Positions 6,147 through 12,308 are shown, counted from the stretch's first letter. The stretch is DNA of 12,308 nt from Candidatus Shapirobacteria bacterium CG09_land_8_20_14_0_10_38_17 (GCA_002774085.1 PEZH01000037.1:1-12308); one strand, 5' to 3'. The notes: generated from the letters alone by a model not told the origin. Translations and numbers: made by a program.

Positions 6147-7358
6147 GTGAGACTTCTTCGCTTTCTTTTTTTCTTTATTTTGGTTTTTTTTCTTTGGTTT
6201 TGGCGTCTTCAAAGTAGCCAAGTCGTTTTAATGGAAGGGGAGATGGTAAAAATAGAGGGTGTCTTAAGGCAAGAGCCGCAGATATTGGGTCAAAGTCAAA
6301 TTTTTAATCTTTCTCAAGTTAGGATTAGGGCGCGGCGCTATCCTGAATTTCATTATGGTGATAGAATAGAAGTTTTTGGCAAATCAAGTAAACAATTGAT
6401 AAACAAGTATTATTCTCGTTGGTCTATTAATTATCCCGAAATTATAGTAGTAAATTCAAGCGAAGGTAATAAAATTAGCAAATGGATAGGTCAGTTGCGG
6501 ATTAAATTAAGGGATATCTATCAACAAACCTTACCGGAGCCGGCGGCATCACTTTTGGCGGGAGTAGTTTTAGGAGTGAAAAGTAGCCTTCCTGGTGATT
6601 TTTATCAAAATTTGCTTTCAACCGGTTTAATACATGTGGTGGTGGCTTCAGGGGCTAATGTTGTTTTTGTTTTTAATATTATTGGTGGGGTTTTAAACCA
6701 AATTTTGAGTCGTCGTTTAGCTCTTTTAGTTAGTATGCCGGTAATTTGGATTTATGCTTTATTGGCAGGAGGGGATGCTCCGGTAATTAGGGCGACAATT
6801 ATGGTTAGTTTTGCTATATTAGCTAGTTTTTTTGGCCGCCAAAAAGAAACGCTGCGGATTTTAGTTATTACCGCGATTATAATGACAATGTTTGCTCCTG
6901 CAGTGATCTTCGAACTTGGGTTTCAGCTTTCTTTTGCCGCTACCGCAGGGATACTTCTCTTTAAGAAAAAAATTGATTCCTTTGTTAATCACTTACCAGG
7001 AAGTAATTTCTTGGGTGATGATTTAGCGACTACTTTATCGGCTCAAGTTTTAACCACACCCCTATTGTTAGTTTCATTTGGTCAGTTTCGTCCCTTGTCA
7101 TTTATTCCCAATGCCTTGCTTTTATGGTTAATCCCGGAAATTATGATTTTAGGATTTATATTAGCGGTGTTGGGGTTGCTTTTTTTGCCGATAGCCTACT
7201 TTTTTGCCTTAGTTGTTTGGGCGCCGCTGCAATTATTTATTTTAGGAACTGAATTTTTTAGTCAACTTTCTCCGGTTTCAGAAGCTATCCCGCCCGTTTG
7301 GTCAATTTGGTTATACTACGGATTAGTGGGGATAATAGGAAAAAGATGGTTAAAGTAA
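6147..7358 (+). CDS. comEC: ComEC membrane channel (competence domain, lacks MBL domain)
   Basis: The 403-aa polytopic protein corresponds to the N-terminal and central parts of ComEC/Rec2, through which single-stranded DNA crosses the cytoplasmic membrane. Residues 4-20 are a TM helix. Residues about 25-105 form an OB-like extracytoplasmic segment (DUF4131-like). From about 130 the Competence domain begins: LLAGVVLGVKSSLP (136-149), GLIHVVVASGANV (160-172), WIYALLAGGDAPVIRATIM (201-219), ELGFQLSFAATAGIL (256-270). Several TM helices follow to the end. Classical ComEC continues into a metallo-beta-lactamase domain; here that domain is a separate ORF overlapping by 13 nt in another frame. The GTG at 6147 is 5 nt after the comEA stop without a clear Shine-Dalgarno, consistent with translational coupling. 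Confidence 0.92.
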   Translation: MRLLRFLFFFILVFFLWFWRLQSSQVVLMEGEMVKIEGVLRQEPQILGQSQIFNLSQVRIRARRYPEFHYGDRIEVFGKSSKQLINKYYSRWSINYPEIIVVNSSEGNKISKWIGQLRIKLRDIYQQTLPEPAASLLAGVVLGVKSSLPGDFYQNLLSTGLIHVVVASGANVVFVFNIIGGVLNQILSRRLALLVSMPVIWIYALLAGGDAPVIRATIMVSFAILASFFGRQKETLRILVITAIIMTMFAPAVIFELGFQLSFAATAGILLFKKKIDSFVNHLPGSNFLGDDLATTLSAQVLTTPLLLVSFGQFRPLSFIPNALLLWLIPEIMILGFILAVLGLLFLPIAYFFALVVWAPLQLFILGTEFFSQLSPVSEAIPPVWSIWLYYGLVGIIGKRWLK

Positions 7359-8260
7359 AAGCTAATCACCTGCTTTATGTAGTATTTGTTTGTCTTGTTT
7401 TTGACGGGTTTTGGGTTCTTTGGTGCTGGCCCGATGATAATTTTCATTTGGTTTTTTGCGATGTTGGCCAAGGGGATGCGATTTTGATGAGCTTTGGGGA
7501 AACACAAGTTTTAGTTGATGGTGGTTCCGATGATCGGGTATTAAGTTGTTTGGGAGAACATATGCCCTTTTGGGATAGAGAGTTAGAAATGGTAATTTTA
7601 ACTCATCCTGAAAAAGATCATGGTGGGGGATTAATATCTGTAATAGAAAGATATAAAGTGAGCTATTTTGTCTGGGGTGTTTTGGGAAACCCGGCTGTTT
7701 TCTATCAAAAATTATTGGTTGCTCTTAGCAAAGAGGATGTTTGTTTGATAAATCCCTGGCAAGGGGATGAATTGACGATGGGTAGGGTTAAAATTAAATT
7801 TTATTGGCCTGATAGAGATTGGGTAGCCCAAAGACTATCGGTTAAGTCTGAAGATTTGGATAATTTTGATGTATCAAAAAGTGGCTTAATGTATCAAAGC
7901 ACCTCGGGATCGCCCAATGATTTTTCTTTAGTTTTTAAAGTTAGTTTTAATAACTTTGATGTTCTTCTTACCGGCGATGCCGATCAGAAAATTCAGCCGG
8001 AAATATTAATGACTACCTCTTTTCCTCAAGTGGATGTTTTGAAAGTAGCTCACCATGGTTCAAGGTATGCTTTTTTAGATGAAGTTTTATCGCAGGTGAG
8101 ACCTGAATTGGGGGTCATTTCTGTGGGTAAGAATCCTTGGGGTCATCCTACCCAAATGTTGTTGGATCAGTTGAGTCGTTTTGGGATGGTGATTCGGCGA
8201 ACCGATAAAGATGGAACAGTGGAAGTGATCAGCGATGGAGAGAAGTGGGGGATAAAATAA
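7346..8260 (+). CDS. ComEC C-terminal-type metallo-beta-lactamase protein
   Basis: The product is 304 aa from the ATG at 7346, chosen over an upstream TTG at 7298 because AGGA (7337-7340) lies at Shine-Dalgarno distance and the overlap with comEC falls to 13 nt. A TM helix at about 8-27 should place the domain outside the membrane. Metallo-beta-lactamase motifs follow: DVGQGDA (39-45), VDGG (57-60), THPEKDHGGG (86-95), TGDAD (209-213), HHGS (236-239) and a C-terminal GHP (266-268). As in many ComEC proteins the second His of HxHxDH is replaced, here by Glu. This matches the domain normally fused to the ComEC C-terminus, so it probably acts with the upstream channel in degrading the non-transported strand. 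That role is inferred from family and context. Confidence 0.88.
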   Translation: MVKVKANHLLYVVFVCLVFDGFWVLWCWPDDNFHLVFCDVGQGDAILMSFGETQVLVDGGSDDRVLSCLGEHMPFWDRELEMVILTHPEKDHGGGLISVIERYKVSYFVWGVLGNPAVFYQKLLVALSKEDVCLINPWQGDELTMGRVKIKFYWPDRDWVAQRLSVKSEDLDNFDVSKSGLMYQSTSGSPNDFSLVFKVSFNNFDVLLTGDADQKIQPEILMTTSFPQVDVLKVAHHGSRYAFLDEVLSQVRPELGVISVGKNPWGHPTQMLLDQLSRFGMVIRRTDKDGTVEVISDGEKWGIK

Positions 8261-8372
8261 ATTGCTACATTGCTAAACTGTTAAGACTGTCATTCTGATC
8301 CGCCAGCTGGCGGATCAGAATCCCGTAGGGAAGAGTTATTCAATTACGAGTTAGCGGATCCTTCAGAATGAC
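8261..8372. repeat. Octamers plus 84-bp inverted-repeat element with 30-bp palindrome
   Basis: Three octamers (ATTGCTAC, ATTGCTAA, ACTGTTAA; 8261-8284) directly abut the stop codon of the MBL gene. An 84-bp element follows, bounded by GTCATTCTGA (8289-8298) and its inverted copy TCAGAATGAC (8363-8372). Inside is a perfect 30-bp palindrome (8292-8321) with arm ATTCTGATCCGCCAG, and GCGGATCC near the right end echoes the left side. The hairpin could protect or end the com transcript, but no T-tract follows it. Confidence 0.9.
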
Positions 8373-8450
8373 GATTGATTATTAGTTATCTTTCTTTGGG
8401 AGGCCTACCTTTGACAGGAAAGTTGGGAATTAAAAATTCACAAGAGCGGG

Positions 8451-8459
8451 TGTTATAAT
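8451..8459 (+). promoter_or_regulatory. argS extended -10 promoter (TGTTATAAT)
   Basis: TGT plus the consensus TATAAT (8454-8459) form an extended -10. No -35 is found at 17-bp spacing, which extended -10 promoters tolerate. The argS GTG begins 7 nt downstream of the last -10 base, so the predicted start of transcription coincides with the start codon. This supports a leaderless argS mRNA and supports GTG at 8466 as the start. Confidence 0.7.
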
Positions 8460-8465
8460 AGGATT

Positions 8466-10253
8466 GTGGATATTAAAAAGGAGGTCGGGGAGGCAATTAA
8501 AAAAGCCTTAGAAGAGCTTGGTTTCTCTAAATTTAAGATAGATTTTAGTTTAGAGCAACCGGAAAACCTTGCTTACGGCGATTATGCCACCAATGTGGCA
8601 ATGGTGGCTTTTAAGAGGTTTCGGCCAAAGACTGATCGTTCTCTGGACGAAAAAGTCAAAAATCCTCTTGATTTAGCCAGAAAAATTATTGAGAAACTGA
8701 ACAAACAATTATCTGCTTTTTCAATAATTGCCAAAGTTGAAGCAGTCCCACCAGGGTTTATTAATTTTTATCTTTCTCAAGATTATTTATTTACTACGAT
8801 ACTACGTAGTATCGTAGTAAAAGAAAAGTTTGGTGGTAGCCAGATGGGCAAGGGGAAGACAGTAGTTATTGATTATTCTTCTCCCAATATTGCCAAACCT
8901 TTTGGTATCGGTCACTTACGCTCTACGATTATTGGCCAAGCTCTTTGTAATATTTATTCTTTTTTGGGATATAGGGTTATTGGCGATAATCATTTAGGGG
9001 ATTGGGGGACGCAATTTGGTGCTTTATTATGCCAAATTAAATTAAAGATTAAAAGTGAAAAATTAAAAGTTGAAGACTTGACAATCAATGACTTAGAAAG
9101 GCTGTATGTTGAATTTCATCAAGAGGTAGAGAAGAATCCTGATCTGGAAGTTGAGGCGAGAAAATGGTTTAAGAGGTTAGAAGATGGTGACGAAGAAGCA
9201 GAGCGAATTTGGCAGATAATGGTTGATATCTCAATGAAAGAGTTTAAGAGAATTTATGGATTATTGGGAGTTTCTTTTGATGTCGTTTTGGGAGAGAGTT
9301 TTTATGTAGATAAGATGGCTGGGGTTATCGCCGATGCTCAGGATAAGGGAATAATTAAGGAAAGCAGGGGAGCAAAGGTGATAAATATTCCTGGTGTGGA
9401 AACGCCGGCAATGTTAGTTAAATCAGATGGGGCAACAACCTATTTTTTGCGTGATTTGGCGGCAATTAAATATCGAGAAAAAAAATGGCGGCCATTGTTG
9501 ATGATCTATGAGGTGGGTGCAGACCAAATTTTTCATTTCCATCAGCTTTTTGCCGTTGCTCGGATGTTGGGTTATTTATCGGAAGGGAAATTAATTCATG
9601 TAGCGCACGGAATGGTTAGGGGTCTTGGAGGAAAACTTTCTACAAGATTGGGGAAGACGATTCATTTAGAGGCGGTATTGGCGGAGGCAATTGGGCGGGC
9701 TGAAGAATTAGCCAAGAAAGCGGGTGTTTCAAAAAATCTTTCTTTACGGGAACGGAAAAAAGTAGCCAAAATAGTGGGTATTGGGGCGGTGAAATATAGT
9801 GACTTAAAGCAGAATCCCAAAACAGATGTTATTTTTGATTGGGATAAAATATTGACATTGGAGGGAAATGCTGGACCATATTTGCAGTATACCTATGCTC
9901 GATGCAAAAGCGTATTAAGCAAAAAGGAGAATTTGTTTTTATCAACGCGAGATGATGTTATGAAAATAATTTTACCTAAATATCAACCAAATTTTGATGA
10001 ATTAGCGATTGCAAGAATTATTTGCCATTTTGAAGAGGTGGTTAAAGAGGCAGCAAAAAGCTTTTCTCCTAATCTAATCGCTAATTTTTTATATGATCTT
10101 TCTCAGAAATATAATAATTTTTATAATCAGCATCGAATTTTAGGAGAAGGAGGCAAAAAAGAACAACTCCGTTTGCTTTTGACGTTGGCGGTAGCCCAGA
10201 CACTAAAAAATGGCCTGAATTTGTTGGGTATTGATGTTTTGGAGAAAATGTGA
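8466..10253 (+). CDS. argS: Arginine--tRNA ligase
   Basis: This cytoplasmic class I synthetase charges tRNA-Arg. The 595 aa contain the ArgRS-type N-terminal add-on domain (about 1-115, ENLAYGDYATNVAM and PGFINFYLS), the nucleotide-binding core with SSPNIAKPFGIGHLRSTIIG (138-157), DNHLGDWGTQFG (174-185), a Lys/Arg-type KMSKS equivalent KLSTRLGK (390-397), and a C-terminal all-helical anticodon-binding domain (about 465-595, GNAGPYLQYTYARC). The first His of HIGH is Gly147. A perfect 32-bp palindrome encodes residues 109-119, and six 7-nt AT-rich units encode about 190-203. Length is ordinary for the family. It ends in tandem TGA TAA stops. The GTG start has no Shine-Dalgarno and follows an extended -10 by 6 nt. 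Confidence 0.96.
   Translation: MDIKKEVGEAIKKALEELGFSKFKIDFSLEQPENLAYGDYATNVAMVAFKRFRPKTDRSLDEKVKNPLDLARKIIEKLNKQLSAFSIIAKVEAVPPGFINFYLSQDYLFTTILRSIVVKEKFGGSQMGKGKTVVIDYSSPNIAKPFGIGHLRSTIIGQALCNIYSFLGYRVIGDNHLGDWGTQFGALLCQIKLKIKSEKLKVEDLTINDLERLYVEFHQEVEKNPDLEVEARKWFKRLEDGDEEAERIWQIMVDISMKEFKRIYGLLGVSFDVVLGESFYVDKMAGVIADAQDKGIIKESRGAKVINIPGVETPAMLVKSDGATTYFLRDLAAIKYREKKWRPLLMIYEVGADQIFHFHQLFAVARMLGYLSEGKLIHVAHGMVRGLGGKLSTRLGKTIHLEAVLAEAIGRAEELAKKAGVSKNLSLRERKKVAKIVGIGAVKYSDLKQNPKTDVIFDWDKILTLEGNAGPYLQYTYARCKSVLSKKENLFLSTRDDVMKIILPKYQPNFDELAIARIICHFEEVVKEAAKSFSPNLIANFLYDLSQKYNNFYNQHRILGEGGKKEQLRLLLTLAVAQTLKNGLNLLGIDVLEKM
8790..8821 (+). repeat. Perfect 32-bp palindrome inside argS
   Basis: The arm TTTACTACGATACTAC is followed immediately by its exact complement. 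It encodes F109 to K119 (FTTILRSIVVK), at the junction of the N-terminal add-on domain and the catalytic core. Of the three plus-strand frames only the one used is open; the other two contain TAG. The related intergenic copy is at 5372-5399. Confidence 0.95.
9034..9075 (+). repeat. Heptamer-like AT repeat inside argS
   Basis: Six consecutive 7-nt units, AAATTAA, ATTAAAG, ATTAAAA, GTGAAAA, ATTAAAA, GTTGAAG, are translated as QIKLKIKSEKLKVE (about residues 190-203), just after the conserved GDWGTQFG segment. They are more degenerate than the leuS arrays. The run resembles the TTAAAAA heptamers at 2301-2328, but simple Lys/Ile-rich coding could partly imitate it. Confidence 0.6.
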
Positions 10254-10257
10254 TAAA

Positions 10258-10273
10258 TCCGCCAGCTGGCGGA
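10258..10273. repeat. 16-bp perfect palindrome between argS and the M16 gene
   Basis: TCCGCCAGCTGGCGGA lies 4 nt after the argS stop. It is identical to the core of the larger palindrome at 8299-8314, so argS is bracketed by the same 16-mer. It ends 7 bp before the TATAAT of the downstream gene and covers the place where a -35 hexamer would sit. No T-tract follows. Confidence 0.92.
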
Positions 10274-10277
10274 CATA

Positions 10278-10286
10278 TGTTATAAT
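10278..10286 (+). promoter_or_regulatory. M16 gene extended -10 promoter (TGTTATAAT)
   Basis: This 9-mer is identical to the argS element. Nine bases separate it from the ATG at 10296, so transcription should start within about 3 nt of the start codon. There is no Shine-Dalgarno. The -35 position at 17-bp spacing (10258-10263, TCCGCC) lies within the palindrome and does not match consensus. Confidence 0.7.
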
Positions 10287-10295
10287 GCTTTACTT

Positions 10296-11528
10296 ATGAA
10301 AAGTTTTTCTCTTTTTACCTTGTCTAATGACCTACGAGTGTTGTTAGTCCCTATGGAGGGAGCAAAAAGCATTACTGTTTTAGGGATGGTAAAGACGGGA
10401 TCACGCTATGAAACTTCTAAAAAAGAGGGTTTGGCTCATTTCTATGAACATATAGTGTTTAGAGGAACTCAAAAGTATCCCGTAAAAAGAGACTTAGCTT
10501 TAGCAGTAGACAAAATTGGCGCGGAGTATAATGGTGCTACTTCTAAAGAATATACCTTTTATTATGTTAAGAGCGCCGCTAAAGACTTGGATGTAGGTTT
10601 GGATATTGTCTCACAGCTTTTAGTTTATCCTCTCTTGAAACAAGGAGATATAGATGTGGAGCGGGGAGTAATTCTGGAAGAACTTCATATGTACGAAGAT
10701 ATTCCTCATTTTAAAGCAGAGATGGAGCTTTTTAAGCTTTTATATTCTCAACATCCTTTGGGGAAAAATGGCATTGGTTTCCCAAAGACAATTAACAGTT
10801 TTCAGTCTAATGATTTTTTGGCTTTTAAAAAGAAGTTTTATACGGCCGATAAAACTGTGGTAGTGGTAGCAGGGAAAATGAAAGTTGAAGAGGTGAAGGA
10901 GAAAGTGGAGCGTTGTTTTGGCAAAATGGAAAGAGGGCAGAGGATAGCTTTTAAACTGGTGGAAGGTTTAAGAGGGAAAAAATTTAGTAAAATAAAACGG
11001 CAAACCGATCAAGTTCATTTGGCTTTAGGTGTGCGAGCCTTACCAAGATTAGACAAGAGAAGATTTGCCCAAACTCTTTTAAATATTATTTTAGGCCAGG
11101 GAATGTCATCGCGGTTGTTCCAGCGGATTCGCGAGCAGGAAGGACTTTGTTATTCAATTAAATCTGATATTGAGCTTTTCCAAGATACCGGAGCTTTGGC
11201 AATAGAAGCAGGTTTGAACAAAGAGCGAGTTAGTGAGGCGACGGAAAGGATAAAAAAGGAGTTGTTTTTAATAAGTAAAGAAAAGGTTAGTGATGATGAG
11301 TTGGTTAAGGCTAAAGATTATTTTCAGGGACGATTGGCTCTTGATTTGGAAGATTCTTATCAACAGGCTATTTTTTATGGGGAGCAAGCTTTGTTGGAGA
11401 AAAATATCAAAAGGCCTAATGATTTGCTAAGAGAGATAGAAAAGGTTGATAATTCAAGTATTTTATCTGTTGGTAAAGAATTGTTTTCCCCAGAAAATAT
11501 AAAGTTAGTTTTGGTGGGCGGGAGGTGA
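10296..11528 (+). CDS. M16-family zinc metalloprotease (processing peptidase-like)
   Basis: The 410 aa are the usual length of single-unit bacterial M16 peptidases. The inverted zinc motif HxxEH is HFYEH (48-52). The third zinc ligand is probably E128 in ERGVILEEL, 76 residues after H52, the spacing known from mitochondrial processing peptidase beta. The C-terminal half (about 230-410) is the second M16 fold, with GQGMSSRLFQRIREQEGLCY (about 268-287) matching the conserved G-x-G-x-SSRLF...R-x2-x-GL-x-Y substrate-binding segment. So both the catalytic half and the partner half are present. No signal peptide is visible, so it should be cytoplasmic; its substrate cannot be told from sequence. 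The ATG lies 9 nt after an extended -10. The stop codon overlaps the ndk Shine-Dalgarno, so the two genes are translationally coupled. Confidence 0.93.
   Translation: MKSFSLFTLSNDLRVLLVPMEGAKSITVLGMVKTGSRYETSKKEGLAHFYEHIVFRGTQKYPVKRDLALAVDKIGAEYNGATSKEYTFYYVKSAAKDLDVGLDIVSQLLVYPLLKQGDIDVERGVILEELHMYEDIPHFKAEMELFKLLYSQHPLGKNGIGFPKTINSFQSNDFLAFKKKFYTADKTVVVVAGKMKVEEVKEKVERCFGKMERGQRIAFKLVEGLRGKKFSKIKRQTDQVHLALGVRALPRLDKRRFAQTLLNIILGQGMSSRLFQRIREQEGLCYSIKSDIELFQDTGALAIEAGLNKERVSEATERIKKELFLISKEKVSDDELVKAKDYFQGRLALDLEDSYQQAIFYGEQALLEKNIKRPNDLLREIEKVDNSSILSVGKELFSPENIKLVLVGGR
11521..11528 (+). promoter_or_regulatory. Strong Shine-Dalgarno for ndk overlapping the upstream stop
   Basis: GGAGGTGA lies 6 nt before the ndk ATG at 11535, and its last three bases are the stop codon of the M16 gene. 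It shows that this organism does use anti-Shine-Dalgarno pairing for downstream cistrons, in contrast with the Shine-Dalgarno-less starts of leuS, argS and the M16 gene. Confidence 0.9.
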
Positions 11529-11534
11529 AGATAG

Positions 11535-12101
11535 ATGATTTTACGACCTAAAGAAGAACAATCAATAGTTTTGATAAAACCGGATGGGGTTAAACGGGGT
11601 CTTATTGGGGAGATTATTTCTCGTTTTGAGAAAGCAGGGTTGAGAATGGCTGCCTGTAAAATGGTTTGGGTAGATAGAAAATTGGCTATTCGACACTATG
11701 GTTATGATGATAGTTGGTTTGAAAATGTTGGTAAGAAGATACATCAGTTTTATAAAGAGCACGGGATGGATGTTGAGGAAGATTTTGGTAAGTTGACTAA
11801 TCACCAAATGGGTGAATTAGTGCAACGGTGGAATGTAGATTATTTAACGGAAGGACCGGTGTTAGCAATGATTTGGGAAGGACCCGGTGTTGTTGAGGTG
11901 GTTCATAAAATTGTTGGGCCGACATATCCTTTGTCAGCCCCTCCGGGAACCATTAGGGGTGATTTTGCCATAGATTCGCCGGCACTTTCCAATACTGAGA
12001 AACGCTCCGTGCATAATTTAGTTCACGCTTCAGGTACGGTGGAAGAAGCACAATTAGAAAGGCAACTTTGGTTTAGAGAGAAGGAGATAAAGAAGCCTTA
12101 A
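11535..12101 (+). CDS. ndk: Nucleoside diphosphate kinase, long form
   Basis: The enzyme transfers the gamma-phosphate of ATP to NDPs through a phospho-histidine intermediate, balancing NTP pools in the cytoplasm. SIVLIKPDGVKRGLIGEII (10-28) is the conserved N-terminal strand-loop; GPTYPLSAPPGTIRGDFAID (128-147) is the nucleotide-binding segment; the catalytic His is H164 in NLVHASGTVEEAQ (161-173). At 188 aa it exceeds the usual 130-150. The extra length is mainly an insertion at about 57-105 (YDDSWFENVGKKIHQFYKEH and on), of a kind I recall in other Patescibacteria. The usual HGSDS is HASGT. It is the second gene of the M16-ndk pair and faces the convergent tRNA gene. Confidence 0.95.
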   Translation: MILRPKEEQSIVLIKPDGVKRGLIGEIISRFEKAGLRMAACKMVWVDRKLAIRHYGYDDSWFENVGKKIHQFYKEHGMDVEEDFGKLTNHQMGELVQRWNVDYLTEGPVLAMIWEGPGVVEVVHKIVGPTYPLSAPPGTIRGDFAIDSPALSNTEKRSVHNLVHASGTVEEAQLERQLWFREKEIKKP

Positions 12102-12127
12102 CTTCATCACGTGAAAAAGTAATTTAC

Positions 12128-12202
12128 TGGTCGGAGTGCCGGGAATTGAACCCGGTGCCTCTCGGTCCCGAACCGAGCGTTCTACCGATGAACTACACTC
12201 CG
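12128..12202 (-). tRNA. tRNA-Pro (anticodon CGG)
   Basis: The minus strand folds into a complete 75-nt cloverleaf with encoded CCA: acceptor CGGAGTG/CACTCCG, D arm GTTC-ATCGGTA-GAAC, anticodon arm CTCGG-TTCGGGA-CCGAG, five-base variable region AGGCA, T arm CCGGG-TTCAATT-CCCGG, then A73 and CCA. The anticodon CGG reads CCG (Pro). C1-G72 with A73 is the bacterial tRNA-Pro identity pattern. It is convergent with ndk, 26 bp away. Upstream on the minus strand is TATATT, but it lies only 3 nt before the mature 5' end, so a promoter is not clear. Confidence 0.97.
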
Positions 12203-12230
12203 TATAATATAGATGATTCTGGAGTCTCTG

Positions 12231-12308
12231 CCACCAGTCGGCGGATTGATTCTTTGAGTTTTTCCTGATAGCAATGTAACAATTTAACAATGTATTTCTC
12301 TTGTCATT
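12231..12308. repeat. Degenerate palindrome, octamers x3 and truncated GTCATT module
   Basis: CCACCAGTCGGCGGAT (12231-12246) is a decayed version of the 16-bp palindrome at 8299 and 10258. Three reverse-orientation octamers follow (ATAGCAAT, GTAACAAT, TTAACAAT; 12268-12291). The window ends in GTCATT (12303-12308), which looks like the start of another GTCATTCTGA module. No gene is visible. Confidence 0.75.

Noticed and set aside
7298..7345. Upstream TTG start for the metallo-beta-lactamase ORF
   Set aside because: It would deepen the overlap with comEC to 61 nt and add residues that merely mirror comEC's sequence; the ATG at 7346 has AGGA upstream.
8411..8416. TTGACA upstream of argS as a -35
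   Set aside because: It lies 37 bp from the TATAAT at 8454, and nothing like a -10 lies 16-18 bp downstream of it.
10251..10256. UGA recoding (code 25)
   Set aside because: argS ends ATG TGA TAA at the family's normal C-terminus, and the M16 gene also ends in TGA right before ndk, so UGA is a stop here.
12203..12211. Promoter directly upstream of tRNA-Pro (TATATT on the minus strand)
   Set aside because: It sits only 3 nt from the mature 5' end, so transcription would start inside the tRNA.
12054..12290. Minus-strand ORF of 78 codons
   Set aside because: It runs through the tRNA-Pro gene and flanking repeats and overlaps the ndk 3' end, so it is a chance ORF.

Overview
This window looks like a chromosomal piece of an AT-rich bacterium of the Candidate Phyla Radiation (Patescibacteria). 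The placement is an inference from several things: long-form nucleoside diphosphate kinase, LeuRS and ArgRS sequences of a kind I associate with that group, a split comEC, a TPR protein ending in a 'PA...WWI' domain, and dense short palindromic and 7-8 nt tandem repeats between and inside genes. UGA is used as a stop (argS ends in tandem TGA TAA; the M16 gene ends in TGA), so the UGA=Gly code of Gracilibacteria/Absconditabacteria does not apply. I do not name a class.

Layout. Positions 80-2085 hold two minus-strand genes: a membrane-anchored TPR protein (80-1201) and a six-helix membrane protein with a histidine-kinase-like dimerization helix pair that lacks the phosphoacceptor His (1372-2085). 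Each has a related composite repeat locus upstream. A 400-bp gap (2086-2485) holds eight octamers, the composite repeat, an AT heptamer run and the leuS promoter. From 2486 everything protein-coding is on the plus strand: leuS, then a DNA-uptake cluster (comEA, comEC membrane channel, separate comEC-type metallo-beta-lactamase ORF), a repeat-filled gap, argS, an M16 zinc protease and ndk. A tRNA-Pro(CGG) lies convergently on the minus strand at 12128-12202.

Functionally, the central cluster should make the inner-membrane part of natural transformation: ComEA binds DNA outside the membrane, ComEC forms the channel, and the MBL protein may supply the domain usually fused to ComEC. leuS, argS, ndk and tRNA-Pro are housekeeping genes. 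leuS, argS and the M16 gene each have an extended -10 (TGTTAATAT or TGTTATAAT) ending 6-9 nt before the start codon and no Shine-Dalgarno, which predicts leaderless mRNAs. Downstream ndk and the MBL gene do have Shine-Dalgarno-like sequences.

The most notable structure is the repeat load. LeuRS carries four in-frame repeat clusters (about 109 codons, explaining its 957-aa length). ArgRS contains a perfect 32-bp palindrome whose near-twin lies between leuS and comEA. A 16-bp palindrome brackets argS and overlaps the -35 region of the M16 promoter. I see no transposase and no clear new enzymatic system; the repeat network and the predicted leaderless promoters are the parts most worth checking.
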